Below, one piece after another: positions 15,518 to 23,729 of a stretch of DNA of 64,000 nucleotides (position 1 is its first letter; each line of letters opens with the position of its first letter). Origin of the DNA: Aromatoleum tolulyticum (GTDB taxonomy: Bacteria; Pseudomonadota; Gammaproteobacteria; Burkholderiales; Rhodocyclaceae); contig NZ_FTMD01000020.1 of the NCBI RefSeq assembly GCF_900156155.1, positions 1 through 64,000 of the forward strand, given 5' to 3'. The notes beneath the pieces were generated by a model. It was given only the letters and a program-made list of their open reading frames with translations. It was not told the origin of the DNA and searched no databases. The translations under genes and the position numbers were made by a program.

Positions 15518-17884
15518 TCAGGGCCTCGCGCCGAGCGCGAGCGCCGCGGGCAGCGGGATGGACACCGGGCGGTTGCCCTCGCCGAAGGCCGACACGCTGG
15601 TCACCTTGAGTTCGGCCGGGGCGGCGCTGCCGGGCAGCGCGACCACGCGCAGGCGCATCAGCGCGCCGTCCCCGCGCGCGCCCTGCGGCGCCGAGCGCGA
15701 CAACGCCACGAACATGCGTCCGGTCTTGTCGTCGATGCGCGGCGCGAAGGAGGTGATCGCGCCGTCGGCATTCATGACGTCGCCCTCGGTCACGGCGACG
15801 ACGCGCAGCGCGGCCGGGTCGTAGGCAAACTGCACGGTCGCGGTGCTGAGCGGCTGGGTGACGTTGGCGCGCAGGATCACGTCGGTCTCCTCGCCGGGCT
15901 TCAGGCCGGCGGGCGCGGTCCACGACAGCGTCGCGGCGGCGGGCGAGGCGGCCGCAGTGGCCACGGCGGGCACGTCGCTGCCGGCGCTGGCGGGCGGCGC
16001 GAGCGCGGCCACCGCCGCGGGCGCGGGTACGGGGGCGATCGCGTCGCGCGTCATGGCGTTCGCGGGCGCCGGCGCGCCCCCAACGGCCGGGGCAGTCGTG
16101 GTCATGCGCAGCAGGGGTTCGGTGCGCGCCTTCAGCACCGCCTCGGTGCCCGACGGGTACTCGATGTCGTAGGGGTTCATGTAGGGCATGTTGCGCACGA
16201 TGCGCGGGGTGATCGACAGTACCAGCTCGGACTTGCCGATGGTGTCCTTGTTGCTGCCGAACAGCCGGCCGAGACCGGGGATGTCGCCGAGGCCGGGGAT
16301 GCGGTTGCCGGAGACGTCGTGGTCGTTGCGCATCAGGCCCGCGAGGATCTGCGTCTCGCCGTCCTTGAGGCGCAGCGAGGTGGCGGCGTTGCGGGTGTCG
16401 ACCTGCACGGGGATGGTGCCGTTCTTGGTCGGCGTCTGCGCGGTGGCCTTGCTGACCTCGAGGCCGATCTTGATCAGCACCTCGTCGTTGAGATGCACGG
16501 TCGGCTCGACTTCGAGCTTGAGGCCGACCTCGAGGTACTGGATGCTCTCGGTGATCACCGGGCCCTGCGTCGAAGGCGTGGAGGTGGCGCTCACCACCGG
16601 CACGCGCTGGCCGATGTGGATGCGCGCCTTCTCCTTGTTGCTGACGCGGATCACCGGATTCGCCAGGGTGTTCACGTCGCTGTCGTTGGCGTTGATGCGC
16701 AGCTCCGGCGAGGGGCCGATGGTGATGCGGTCGCGGTCGATGCCGCGGTACTGGCTGAGCGTTCCCGGCGGGCCGCCGAGGTCCGGGCGCAGGATGCCGA
16801 AGGTGCTGGGCCACTGCAGGCCGAGGTCGAGGATGCGCTGGCGCGACACTTCCATGACCTCGACTTCGAGCACCACCTCGGGCTCGGGCAGGCCCTGCGC
16901 GGTCAGCAGCTTCTCGGCGAGGCGGATGGCGTCGGGCGTGTCGCGCATCGTCAGCGTGTTGAGGCGCTCGTCGATGAACACGTCCTTGGTCTTGAGCAGG
17001 GTCTTGACCATGTTCATCGCGGTCTTGGCGTCGGTGTTGGCGAGGTGGAAGGTGCGGATCGTCAGGTCGAGGTAGTCGCGCTGCTTCTGCGGCGTGTCGG
17101 GGTAGATCATCACGGTGTTGTCGCTGATGATCTTCTGCTGCAGCTGGTTCTGCAGCAACAGCAGCTCGACCGCCTGCTCGACCGGCACCTGGCGCACGAA
17201 CAGCGTCGCCTTGAGGTCGGGCTTGACGTCCTTGTCGAACAGGAAGTTGATGCCGGCGTTGCGCGACAGCACCTCGAAGATCTGCTTGAGGTTGCCGTCG
17301 CGGAATTCCAGCGTCACCGGCGCGGACATCTTCGAGCGCAGCTGCGGGTAGGGCGTGACGTTGCTCGCGCGCATGTCCTCGATCTCGCGCTTGAGCGCGA
17401 GCGCGGCGTCGTTGCGCGGGTCGAGCGCGAGCACCGGGCGCACGAGACGGTCGGCGCCGTCGGGGTCGCCGCGGCGCAGCGCGGCCTGGGCCTGGCGCAC
17501 CGTCTCGCCGGCGTTGCGCAGCTGGTCGAGCTGGCGCAGGGCCTCGCGTGCGCGTTCGTTGGCGGGGTCGAGCGCGAGCACGCGCTCGAAGCCGCGCGTG
17601 GCGGCGTTGTGGTCGCGCATCAGGCGCGCGCGCTCGGCGGTGGCCAGCAGCGCGGCGATCACTCGCGCGCGCTGCGTCGTCTGCGTCATGTTCGTCGCGG
17701 CATCGCGCGGCTGTTCGCGCACGGCCTGGTCGAGCTTGGCGAGGCCTTCCTCGTAGCGCCCCTCGTCGATCAGCCGCGAGCCTTCGCGCTGCAGCGCATC
17801 GGTGGCGCAGCCCGCAAGCAGGGACGCCAGCAGCAGGATCGCAACGCGGGGCGCGGCACGGCGGAGCATCGTCTCCAGCATCAT
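15518..17884 (-). CDS. Secretin lipoprotein with TPR and cohesin-like domains (GspD-like)
   Basis: A 788-aa outer-membrane secretin. It begins with a lipoprotein signal ending LLAGC, so it should reach the outer membrane without a separate pilotin. Residues about 30-160 are TPR-like repeats (DEGRYEEGLAKLDQAV, RGFERVLALDPANERAREAL). Then come secretin N domains (VTLEFRDGNLKQIFEVLS, TFHLANTDAKTAMNMVKTLL) and the core with VPVVSATSTPSTQGP, LEVGLKLEVEPTV and RIPGLGDIPGLGRLFGS. After an Ala/Pro linker the last 140 residues (LSWTAPAGLKPGEETDVILRANV..., ending in LTSVSAFG-type strands) look like a cohesin-type domain, not found in classical GspD. This architecture resembles secretins of atypical type II systems. 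Overlaps the preceding gene by 4 bases. Confidence 0.88.
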   Translation of the reverse strand: MMLETMLRRAAPRVAILLLASLLAGCATDALQREGSRLIDEGRYEEGLAKLDQAVREQPRDAATNMTQTTQRARVIAALLATAERARLMRDHNAATRGFERVLALDPANERAREALRQLDQLRNAGETVRQAQAALRRGDPDGADRLVRPVLALDPRNDAALALKREIEDMRASNVTPYPQLRSKMSAPVTLEFRDGNLKQIFEVLSRNAGINFLFDKDVKPDLKATLFVRQVPVEQAVELLLLQNQLQQKIISDNTVMIYPDTPQKQRDYLDLTIRTFHLANTDAKTAMNMVKTLLKTKDVFIDERLNTLTMRDTPDAIRLAEKLLTAQGLPEPEVVLEVEVMEVSRQRILDLGLQWPSTFGILRPDLGGPPGTLSQYRGIDRDRITIGPSPELRINANDSDVNTLANPVIRVSNKEKARIHIGQRVPVVSATSTPSTQGPVITESIQYLEVGLKLEVEPTVHLNDEVLIKIGLEVSKATAQTPTKNGTIPVQVDTRNAATSLRLKDGETQILAGLMRNDHDVSGNRIPGLGDIPGLGRLFGSNKDTIGKSELVLSITPRIVRNMPYMNPYDIEYPSGTEAVLKARTEPLLRMTTTAPAVGGAPAPANAMTRDAIAPVPAPAAVAALAPPASAGSDVPAVATAAASPAAATLSWTAPAGLKPGEETDVILRANVTQPLSTATVQFAYDPAALRVVAVTEGDVMNADGAITSFAPRIDDKTGRMFVALSRSAPQGARGDGALMRLRVVALPGSAAPAELKVTSVSAFGEGNRPVSIPLPAALALGARP

Positions 17885-18507
17885 GGTTTGCTTCCCACTG
17901 GCAGGGTCTGGGTGATGTTCAATGGAAGGTAGACGAACGTCATGGTGGTGTCGGTGATGCTTTTCACTTTGTAGCTGCCGTCCAGCACGTCGCCTTCGAT
18001 AACGGTGTAGGGGCGCTCGCCGCGCACGAGGAAGACGCGCACGCTGTGGCCGTCGGCGAGCTTGCCGAGATATTCGTAGGGGATGGGAGGCGCGGTAGGT
18101 GCGGGCGGCGGCGGCGGAGGGGGTGCCGGCGGGGGCGGCGGCGGAGGCGGCGGCGGCACGTACCAGCTGTGCGCGGTGAAGAGTTCCGGCGCGGGGCGCG
18201 GGGCCGCATCGGCCGGCGCTGGCGGCGCAGCCTGGGCGGCCGGTGCGGCATCGGGCGCGGAGGGCGCGGCCGCCTCGCCGTGCACGGGCGCGGACGGCGT
18301 GCCCGCCGGTGCCGCCGCGGAGCGCAGCTCGGCGAGCTGGCCGCTCAACGCGACCGGCGCGGGAGCGGGAGCGGACGCCGCCGGGCGCGGACGGGCCGCC
18401 GGCTGCACCGGCTCCGCCACGGGACTGTCGAAGAATTCGGGCGCGATCGCCAGCACAGCGGCCGCGCCGAGGAACACCACCCAGAAGAGCCCGCGCCGCT
18501 TCGCCAT
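17881..18507 (-). CDS. GspC/PilP-like inner-membrane secretion protein, proline-rich
   Basis: A 208-aa protein: one N-terminal membrane helix (GLFWVVFLGAAAVLAIAP), a long Ala/Pro linker including a run of ten prolines, and a small C-terminal domain (YEYLGKLADGHSVRVFLVRG, YTVIEGDVLDGSYKV) resembling the homology region of GspC or PilP. Such proteins tie the inner-membrane platform to the secretin, which is encoded immediately downstream. The ATG overlaps the stop of the gene before it. Assignment to GspC rather than PilP is not possible from sequence alone. Confidence 0.7.
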   Translation of the reverse strand: MAKRRGLFWVVFLGAAAVLAIAPEFFDSPVAEPVQPAARPRPAASAPAPAPVALSGQLAELRSAAAPAGTPSAPVHGEAAAPSAPDAAPAAQAAPPAPADAAPRPAPELFTAHSWYVPPPPPPPPPPAPPPPPPPAPTAPPIPYEYLGKLADGHSVRVFLVRGERPYTVIEGDVLDGSYKVKSITDTTMTFVYLPLNITQTLPVGSKP

Positions 18508-19055
18508 CAGCGCCTCGACAGGTACAGCGTCATGCGGATGCGCCCTTCGAGCTCGGTGTCGGACACCGCCTTGCGCTCCACGTCCAGGTCTTCCACGCTC
18601 AGGCCCGGCACCTTCGCGATCGCGGTGTCGATGAAGCGGCGCAGCTGCGCGTAGCTGCCGCGCACCGGCAGCAGGATCTGGTAGCGCGCCATGTTCGCGC
18701 CCTGCTCCACCGCGAGCGCGTACTCGCCGCGCGCGAGCGAGATCTTCTCCGCGTCGGCCGCCGCGTACAGGCCGTCGATCGCGCTCGTCGCGGCAGGCTG
18801 GGCGGGCAGGCCGGCATAGAAGTCGTCGAGCTGGCGCGCAGGCGGTTGCGTGACCTGCACTTCGCCGCGCAGCACCGCCGCGGCCTGCGCCTGGGCGCGC
18901 AGCATGTGCTGTTCGGCGCGTTCGCGCGACTCGATGCCGGGCATCACCACCAGCACCGCCCAGCCCGCCGCGGCGGCAAGCAGCACGGCGCCGCCGAGGC
19001 CGGGCAGGCCGAGGCGGCGCACCGCTTCGTGGAACGTCAGCTTATGGATGCGCAT
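18507..19055 (-). CDS. GspM/PilO-like secretion platform protein
   Basis: A 182-aa protein with an N-terminal membrane helix (GGAVLLAAAAGWAVLVVMPGI), a short coiled region and a C-terminal ferredoxin-like domain (YQILLPVRGSYAQLRRFIDTAI, VPGLSVEDLDVERK), the pattern of GspM and PilO. It would sit in the inner-membrane assembly platform with the GspL/PilN-like products. It overlaps the preceding gene by 14 bases and touches the next, so the order is conserved and coupled. Confidence 0.75.
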   Translation of the reverse strand: MRIHKLTFHEAVRRLGLPGLGGAVLLAAAAGWAVLVVMPGIESRERAEQHMLRAQAQAAAVLRGEVQVTQPPARQLDDFYAGLPAQPAATSAIDGLYAAADAEKISLARGEYALAVEQGANMARYQILLPVRGSYAQLRRFIDTAIAKVPGLSVEDLDVERKAVSDTELEGRIRMTLYLSRR

Positions 19056-19596
19056 GGTCCGTCACCCAGCTCGCGACGAGGCTGAAGCGCACCGGCCGGC
19101 CCTGCACCTGCTCGACGAACTCGTGATTGACGAGCGACACGTCGCGCAGCACGGCGGTGTCCTCCAGCTTGCGGTGGTAGGCGAGCATCGCGCCGAGGTC
19201 GCGCGCCTCGGCGGTGATGCGCAGCTGGCGCTTGCGCGCGTCGGGGGTCAGCGACAGCAGCGCGACGTCGTCGCTGGCGAGCGACTCCAGCGTCGAGAAC
19301 AGGTCCTGCCAGGGCCGGTTGTCGATGCGCGCCTGCACGCGCTGCATGTCCGCCAGCGCGGTGTCGCGGCCATCGCGCCCCTTTGTGCCGGCGCCCGGCG
19401 GGTGTTGGTCGAGCAGGGCCTCGGGCAGGCCGGCGACGATGTCGCGCACGGTGGTCTCCAGCGCGGCGGCCTCGGCCTCGATCTCGACGCTGGTCCACAT
19501 CGTCGTGGCGATGAGGGCGATGCCCGCGACGAACAGCACCCAGCCGCCGGCGCGGGGCCGCGGCGCGCGGCGGAAGTCGAGTTCGAGGCGCTTCAT
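19042..19596 (-). CDS. PilN/GspL-C-like secretion platform protein
   Basis: A 184-aa protein starting MKRLELDFRRAPRP, then one membrane helix (GGWVLFVAGIALIATTMWT), a coiled stretch (VEIEAEAAALETTVRDI) and a C-terminal alpha/beta domain with LFSTLESLASDDVALLSLTPD and a YHRKLEDTAVLRDVSLVNHEF block. This is the PilN (fimbrial assembly) arrangement. Its start at 19596 coincides with the stop of the gene upstream. In this operon GspL thus appears split into a separate cytoplasmic part (next gene) and this membrane part, as in type IV pilus PilM-PilN. Confidence 0.75.
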   Translation of the reverse strand: MKRLELDFRRAPRPRAGGWVLFVAGIALIATTMWTSVEIEAEAAALETTVRDIVAGLPEALLDQHPPGAGTKGRDGRDTALADMQRVQARIDNRPWQDLFSTLESLASDDVALLSLTPDARKRQLRITAEARDLGAMLAYHRKLEDTAVLRDVSLVNHEFVEQVQGRPVRFSLVASWVTDHAHP

Positions 19597-20390
19597 CAGG
19601 CCGCCGCCAGCGCCATGTCCTGCCACGCATCGGCACCGCCCAGCGCCAGCGCCTGCGGCGCGATGCCTTCGACGGCGGGCCAGGCGACCGCCGTGCGGCC
19701 CGCGGCGTGCACATATACCGCCGGCACCGGCCCCGCTGCCGGATCGCCGACGCCGTTGAGCTCGCATTCGCGTTCGAGCAGCGCCGCGACGGCGCGCTCG
19801 CTGTCGGCGCTGGCGTTGGAGCGCACCGACAGCCACTGCCCGGCGCGCGCGAGCAGGATGCTGCAGCGGCCCGGCTCGGCGACGGCGAACACGAAGTTGT
19901 CGCGGGCGAGGCGCGGCTGCAGGCGGTTGTAGGCGGCCATCAGGTGCGGCTGTACCGACGCGAGGCGCATCCCGGCGCCCTGCGCGACGGTCTGCAGGCG
20001 GTCCAGCAGCGCCTGTTCGATCGCCACGGCGACGCGCGGACGCCCCGCCGCCTCGGGCGAGATGCGCAGCGCCCAGCCGGCCGCGATCGGCCCGTAGATG
20101 TCCTCGAAGCCGATGCGGGTGAAGGTCTCCAGTTCGGCGGGCGAGCCGATCGCGTCGCTCCACGGCACCAGGAGGAAGTGCGCGAAATGGCTGGACAGCA
20201 CCACCGTCAGCCCGCCGCGGCGCGCGCCGCCCTCGCGCATCAGCCCCTGCAGCGCGTCGGCGGCGCCGTTCCAGCCGCCCTCGCAGTCGCTGGCGCCGCA
20301 GGGCGCGGGGCCCCCCCGCCCCGCGCGCAGCAGCGTCGCCCGCGCCGGGGCGAGAACGGCGACGAAATCGTCACGCGACAAAAGTGACAC
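19596..20390 (-). CDS. GspL/PilM-like cytoplasmic secretion protein
   Basis: A 264-aa protein without a membrane helix. VVLSSHFAHFLLVPWSDAIGS, FEDIYGPIAAGWALRIS and VAVAIEQALLDRLQTVAQGAGMRLASVQPHL, read as separate blocks, resemble the cytoplasmic actin-like domain of GspL/PilM. It is expected to bind the secretion ATPase encoded just upstream. The GTG start at 20390 overlaps the gspE stop by 20 bases; it is preferred because the domain begins there and no ATG is available. Sequence similarity is modest, so the name is by context as much as by motif. Confidence 0.65.
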   Translation of the reverse strand: MSLLSRDDFVAVLAPARATLLRAGRGGPAPCGASDCEGGWNGAADALQGLMREGGARRGGLTVVLSSHFAHFLLVPWSDAIGSPAELETFTRIGFEDIYGPIAAGWALRISPEAAGRPRVAVAIEQALLDRLQTVAQGAGMRLASVQPHLMAAYNRLQPRLARDNFVFAVAEPGRCSILLARAGQWLSVRSNASADSERAVAALLERECELNGVGDPAAGPVPAVYVHAAGRTAVAWPAVEGIAPQALALGGADAWQDMALAAA

Positions 20391-22095
20391 GGTTGATCTC
20401 CTCGAGCGTGGTCTGGCCGGTGCGCACGAGATCGAGTGCGGATTCGCGCAGCAGGCGCAGGCCGCGCTTCTTCGCGAGTTCCTTGAGTTCGGCGATCGGC
20501 TTGCGGTCGATGATGGTCTGGCGCAGCTCGTCGTCGAGCAGCAGCACCTCGGCGATCGCGGTGCGGCCGCGGTAGCCGCTGCCGCGGCAGCGCCCGCAGC
20601 CGGGGCTGTGCACGAAGCGCCAGCCGTGCGTCTGCGCGGGGTCGATGCCGGAGGCGAGGAGCTCGTCGTCGCGCGGACGCAGCTCGACCGCACAGTGCGG
20701 ACAGGCGAGCCGGATCAGGCGCTGCGCGAGCACGCCGTTGAGCGCCGACACGAAGCTGTACGGGTCGACCTCCATCTGCGTGAAGCGGCCGATGACGTCG
20801 AACACGTTGTTGGCGTGGATGGTCGTGAACACGAGGTGGCCGGTGAGCGCGGACTGCACCGCGATCTGCGCCGTGTCGGGGTCGCGGATCTCGCCGACCA
20901 TGATCTTGTCCGGGTCGTGGCGCAGGATGGAGCGCAGGCCGCGCGAGAAGGTCAGCCCCTTCTTCTCGTTCACCGGGATCTGCAGCACGCCGGGGAGCTG
21001 GTATTCGACCGGGTCCTCGATGGTGATGATCTTGTCCACGCCGCGGTTGATCTCGGTGAGCATCGCGTACAGCGTGGTGGTCTTGCCGCTGCCGGTGGGG
21101 CCGGTGACCAGCACCATGCCGTAGGGCTCGCCCGCGAGGCGGCGCAGCGTCTTCATGACGTCGGCCTCGAAGCCGAGCGAGTCGAGGCGCACGCCGTGCA
21201 CCTGGTCGGCGAGATCCTGCTTGTCGAGCACGCGCAGCACGGCGTCCTCGCCGAAGATGCTGGGGATGATGGAGACGCGGAAGTCGATCTGGCGCCCCTT
21301 GATCGACACCTTGAAGCGGCCGTCCTGCGGCACGCGCTTCTCGGCGATGTCGAGCTCGGCCATCACCTTCACGCGCGAGATCATCTGCTCCGCGACCTCG
21401 GCGCCCTGCACGCGGCTGGCGGTGTTGAGCACGCCGTCGACGCGGTACTTGATCACCATGCCGCTGCCGGTGACGCTCAGGTGGATGTCGCTGGCCTTGG
21501 CCTTGAGGGCGTCGTAGAGCGTGGAATTGACCAGCTTGACGACGACGCTGGAATCCTCGCTGATGCGCGTGAGCGAGAGCGTCTCGACGTCCTCGACGAT
21601 CTCCGCCTCCTCGTGCGCCTCGGCGAGCGAGTCGATGGCGTGGAAGTCCTCTTCGTGGCGCGCGAGGTAGGCGGAAAGATCCGCCGGGTGCGCGAGATAC
21701 AGCTCGGCGCCGGCGAGGCGCTCGTCGATCCAGGCGAGGCGCGCGCCGTCGAAGGGGTCGGAGAGCACGCCGACGAGGCCGCCGCCCGCTTCCGGCGGAC
21801 GCTTCACGAGCACGAACTCGTGCTTGATCGCCTCCGCGAGCGGCACTTTGGCGAAGTCCGGGGTGCTGGCGAACAGCTGCTCGCTGCCCAGCACCGGGAA
21901 ATGCAGGGTGACCGCCAGGCGGCGCACGAATTCGCGCGGCTCGAGTCCGGCCAGCTCCTCCAGTTCGTCGATGGCGCGGCGGCCGTGCGTCGCGGCACGC
22001 TCGCGCGCCGTCCGCAACAGTGCGGCATCGAGCCGCCCGACCACGCCGCTGCCGTCGTCCGGCACGACCATCTCGGGGATGACATGCATGTCCAT
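20371..22095 (-). CDS. gspE: Type II secretion ATPase GspE
   Basis: A 574-aa secretion ATPase. Residues 1-150 form the N-terminal GspE domain (FVRRLAVTLHFPVLGSEQL); the core has Walker A VTGPTGSGKTTT near residue 331, the Asp box TIEDPVEYQLPG, Walker B-like IMVGEIRDPDTA and the His box LVFTTIHANNVFDVI. A zinc-binding pair CPHC ... CGRC (about 464 and 500) is typical of GspE/PilB. It powers pseudopilus assembly at the inner membrane. The start at 22095 (MDMHVIPEMV) has AGGAG upstream; the longer open frame overlaps the response regulator and is discarded. The gene follows the response regulator after 112 bases and heads a string of overlapping genes. Confidence 0.92.
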   Translation of the reverse strand: MDMHVIPEMVVPDDGSGVVGRLDAALLRTARERAATHGRRAIDELEELAGLEPREFVRRLAVTLHFPVLGSEQLFASTPDFAKVPLAEAIKHEFVLVKRPPEAGGGLVGVLSDPFDGARLAWIDERLAGAELYLAHPADLSAYLARHEEDFHAIDSLAEAHEEAEIVEDVETLSLTRISEDSSVVVKLVNSTLYDALKAKASDIHLSVTGSGMVIKYRVDGVLNTASRVQGAEVAEQMISRVKVMAELDIAEKRVPQDGRFKVSIKGRQIDFRVSIIPSIFGEDAVLRVLDKQDLADQVHGVRLDSLGFEADVMKTLRRLAGEPYGMVLVTGPTGSGKTTTLYAMLTEINRGVDKIITIEDPVEYQLPGVLQIPVNEKKGLTFSRGLRSILRHDPDKIMVGEIRDPDTAQIAVQSALTGHLVFTTIHANNVFDVIGRFTQMEVDPYSFVSALNGVLAQRLIRLACPHCAVELRPRDDELLASGIDPAQTHGWRFVHSPGCGRCRGSGYRGRTAIAEVLLLDDELRQTIIDRKPIAELKELAKKRGLRLLRESALDLVRTGQTTLEEINRVTFVA

Positions 22096-22207
22096 CGCAT
22101 CGATCTCCTGCGGATTGCGTCCGACCCGGCCCGCAATTTCTTCAGTTCTTATCGCTGCACGGCGCGTCCTGCCTGTCTCTTTCGCGCCCTGCCGCGCCTC
22201 TCTGTTG

Positions 22208-22762
22208 TCATTGTTCGCCTTCGCCTTCACCTTCGCCGAGCGGCCGACAACTGTCGGCGTGCCGCCGGTCGGCGAACAGCCAGGTCCCGTCGTACAGCCG
22301 CATCGGAAAGCGGTTGCTCGGATGCTGGCGCCGGTCCGCATGCGTCAACCCGTGCGCCCCGTACTGCTCCCCCCCGCCCGCAACCCGCGTCGGCACCCAC
22401 GGGCCGAGGCTGCACACCACTTTCGACAGCTCGGCGAGCGGAAAGGGCTTGAACAGGATGTGCTCGATACCCCGCCGCACCGCCTCGTCATACACCTCGT
22501 TGCGCGGCTGCCCCGTCATCAGCACGGCGTTGGCGGTCGCCCCGCGCATGCGGATCGCGTCCAGCACCTGGAAGCCGGACATGTCGGGAAGGCGGTAGTC
22601 GAGCACCAGCACGTCGGGCACGAAGCCGTCCAGCGCCCTGATCGCGCTCGCGCCGTCGGACGCCACGCGGGCATCGCAGCTGGCCCGTTGCAGGTAGGCC
22701 TGCAGGTTCTCCGCGAGGATGTCCTCGTCTTCGACGATCAATACTTTCCGGCTGGCTGACAT
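22208..22762 (-). CDS. Single-domain response regulator at head of secretion operon
   Basis: A 184-aa protein. Residues 1-122 are a CheY-like receiver with acidic pocket EDED (11-14), phospho-acceptor D55 (VLVLDYRLPD), T83 and K105 (LFKPF). The remaining 60 residues (from GGGEQYGAHGLTHADRR on) match no output domain I know and end in a Gly/Glu repeat. It therefore lacks a DNA-binding or enzymatic output and may act by protein contact, for example on the secretion ATPase encoded next. Start at 22762 has a GGAGA site. A sigma-54 promoter match lies 62 bases upstream of the ATG. No kinase gene is adjacent; the kinase at 43.2 kb could be its partner, but that is speculation. Confidence 0.8.
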   Translation of the reverse strand: MSASRKVLIVEDEDILAENLQAYLQRASCDARVASDGASAIRALDGFVPDVLVLDYRLPDMSGFQVLDAIRMRGATANAVLMTGQPRNEVYDEAVRRGIEHILFKPFPLAELSKVVCSLGPWVPTRVAGGGEQYGAHGLTHADRRQHPSNRFPMRLYDGTWLFADRRHADSCRPLGEGEGEGEQ

Positions 22763-22823
22763 GGCCGTCTCCGCTTTCGCACCGCCCAGTCCACGATGCC
22801 GGGTGTGGCGTTGACGGTACTTC

Positions 22824-22839
22824 AGCATGCTTCGTGCCA
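22824..22839 (-). promoter_or_regulatory. Sigma-54 promoter of the type II secretion operon
   Basis: On the minus strand TGGCACGAAGCATGCT matches TGGCACG-N4-TTGCW except for one base in the -12 element. It is 62 bases before the response-regulator ATG. Upstream, at 22916-22930, GGGGAAAAGCCACCC resembles one arm of the GGGGAA/TTCCCC palindrome seen at other sigma-54 sites in this window. Confidence 0.7.
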
Positions 22840-22978
22840 CCTTCCCCATCCCGCGCAACAGGCCGGTTTTGCGTGAATCCGGCGCGCCGGCCTTCCTGTT
22901 CCGCCCCCCGAAAGTGGGGAAAAGCCACCCGCCGCCCGGGCCACTCCCCCCAGCGTGGGGCAAGTGACCCGGCCCCGT

Positions 22979-23698
22979 TCAGAATTTCTGCAGCACATCC
23001 ACTTTCGCCGCGCTGCGCAGCTTCTGCAGCGCGCTGTGCCCAGCCTCGGCACGCCGGCTCACGACGAGGTACTCGCGCACCTGCCGCTTCGCCTCGGCCT
23101 CGGGCATGCCCGCCGGCGCCGGCTCCTGTTCCAGCGTGCGCCTGACGTCCTCGTCGCTGACCTCGGGCATGCCGGCGAGGTCCTGCAGGGCGCGGCTCGC
23201 CGCCAGCTCGTGGCGCAGGTATTCGGCGTAGGTGGCGTCGCTGAACCCGGCGTCGCGCACGCGGCGCTCGTAGGCATCGGGGGTCGCAAAACCCGCCTCG
23301 ATGCCCTTGCGCGCCTGCTCCACGGCAGCGTCATCGACCTTCACGCCGCGCCGCTGCGACTCCTGCCACAGCAGCTCCTTGTCGATCAGCTGATCGAGCG
23401 CTTCGCGCTTGAGGCGCTTGAACACTTCGGGATTGCGGATCGCCGCGACGTTGCGCGCCTGGAGCTTGAGGTAGTCCTCGAAATGGCGTTCGAGGCGGAA
23501 TACGGAGATCTCCGCGCCGTTCACGCGCGCGGCGACGCCGACCTCCTGCGCGGCGGCCGACGTCGGCAACGCGAGGGTGCAGACCAGGCACAGGGCCGCC
23601 GCCCCGAGCCGCAGACCGCGCAGCGCGTGGCGCGCGGTCCCTCCTCTCCTCTCCTGCGCCGTGGCGGCGCGCTTGCCCTGTACCTGGTCTGTCCTCAC
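22979..23698 (-). CDS. SurA N-terminal-like periplasmic chaperone
   Basis: A 239-aa protein with a signal peptide (GLRLGAAALCLVCTLALPTSAAAQ) followed by a SurA/PpiD-type chaperone fold: VAARVNGAEISVFRLERHFEDYL, EALDQLIDKELLWQESQRRGVKV and AYERRVRDAGFSDATYAEYLR. The parvulin isomerase domain seems absent: no GGDLG-type motif and too few residues. It would bind unfolded exported proteins without isomerase activity. Start: GTG 23698 with AGGAGG eight bases upstream. It is the last gene of the train begun by the multicopper oxidase; a peptidyl-prolyl isomerase gene (mofB) is also recalled to accompany mofA in Leptothrix, which makes a client relationship plausible. Confidence 0.78.
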   Translation of the reverse strand: MRTDQVQGKRAATAQERRGGTARHALRGLRLGAAALCLVCTLALPTSAAAQEVGVAARVNGAEISVFRLERHFEDYLKLQARNVAAIRNPEVFKRLKREALDQLIDKELLWQESQRRGVKVDDAAVEQARKGIEAGFATPDAYERRVRDAGFSDATYAEYLRHELAASRALQDLAGMPEVSDEDVRRTLEQEPAPAGMPEAEAKRQVREYLVVSRRAEAGHSALQKLRSAAKVDVLQKF

Positions 23699-23729
23699 AC
23701 CTTGTTCCTCCTAACGATAGCCCATGCCC

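Noticed and set aside
14023-22095. Type IV pilus (pilMNOPQ) operon
   Set aside because: There is no major pilin gene and several GspG-like pseudopilins with type II features are present; the M/N/O/P-like proteins are shared by both systems.
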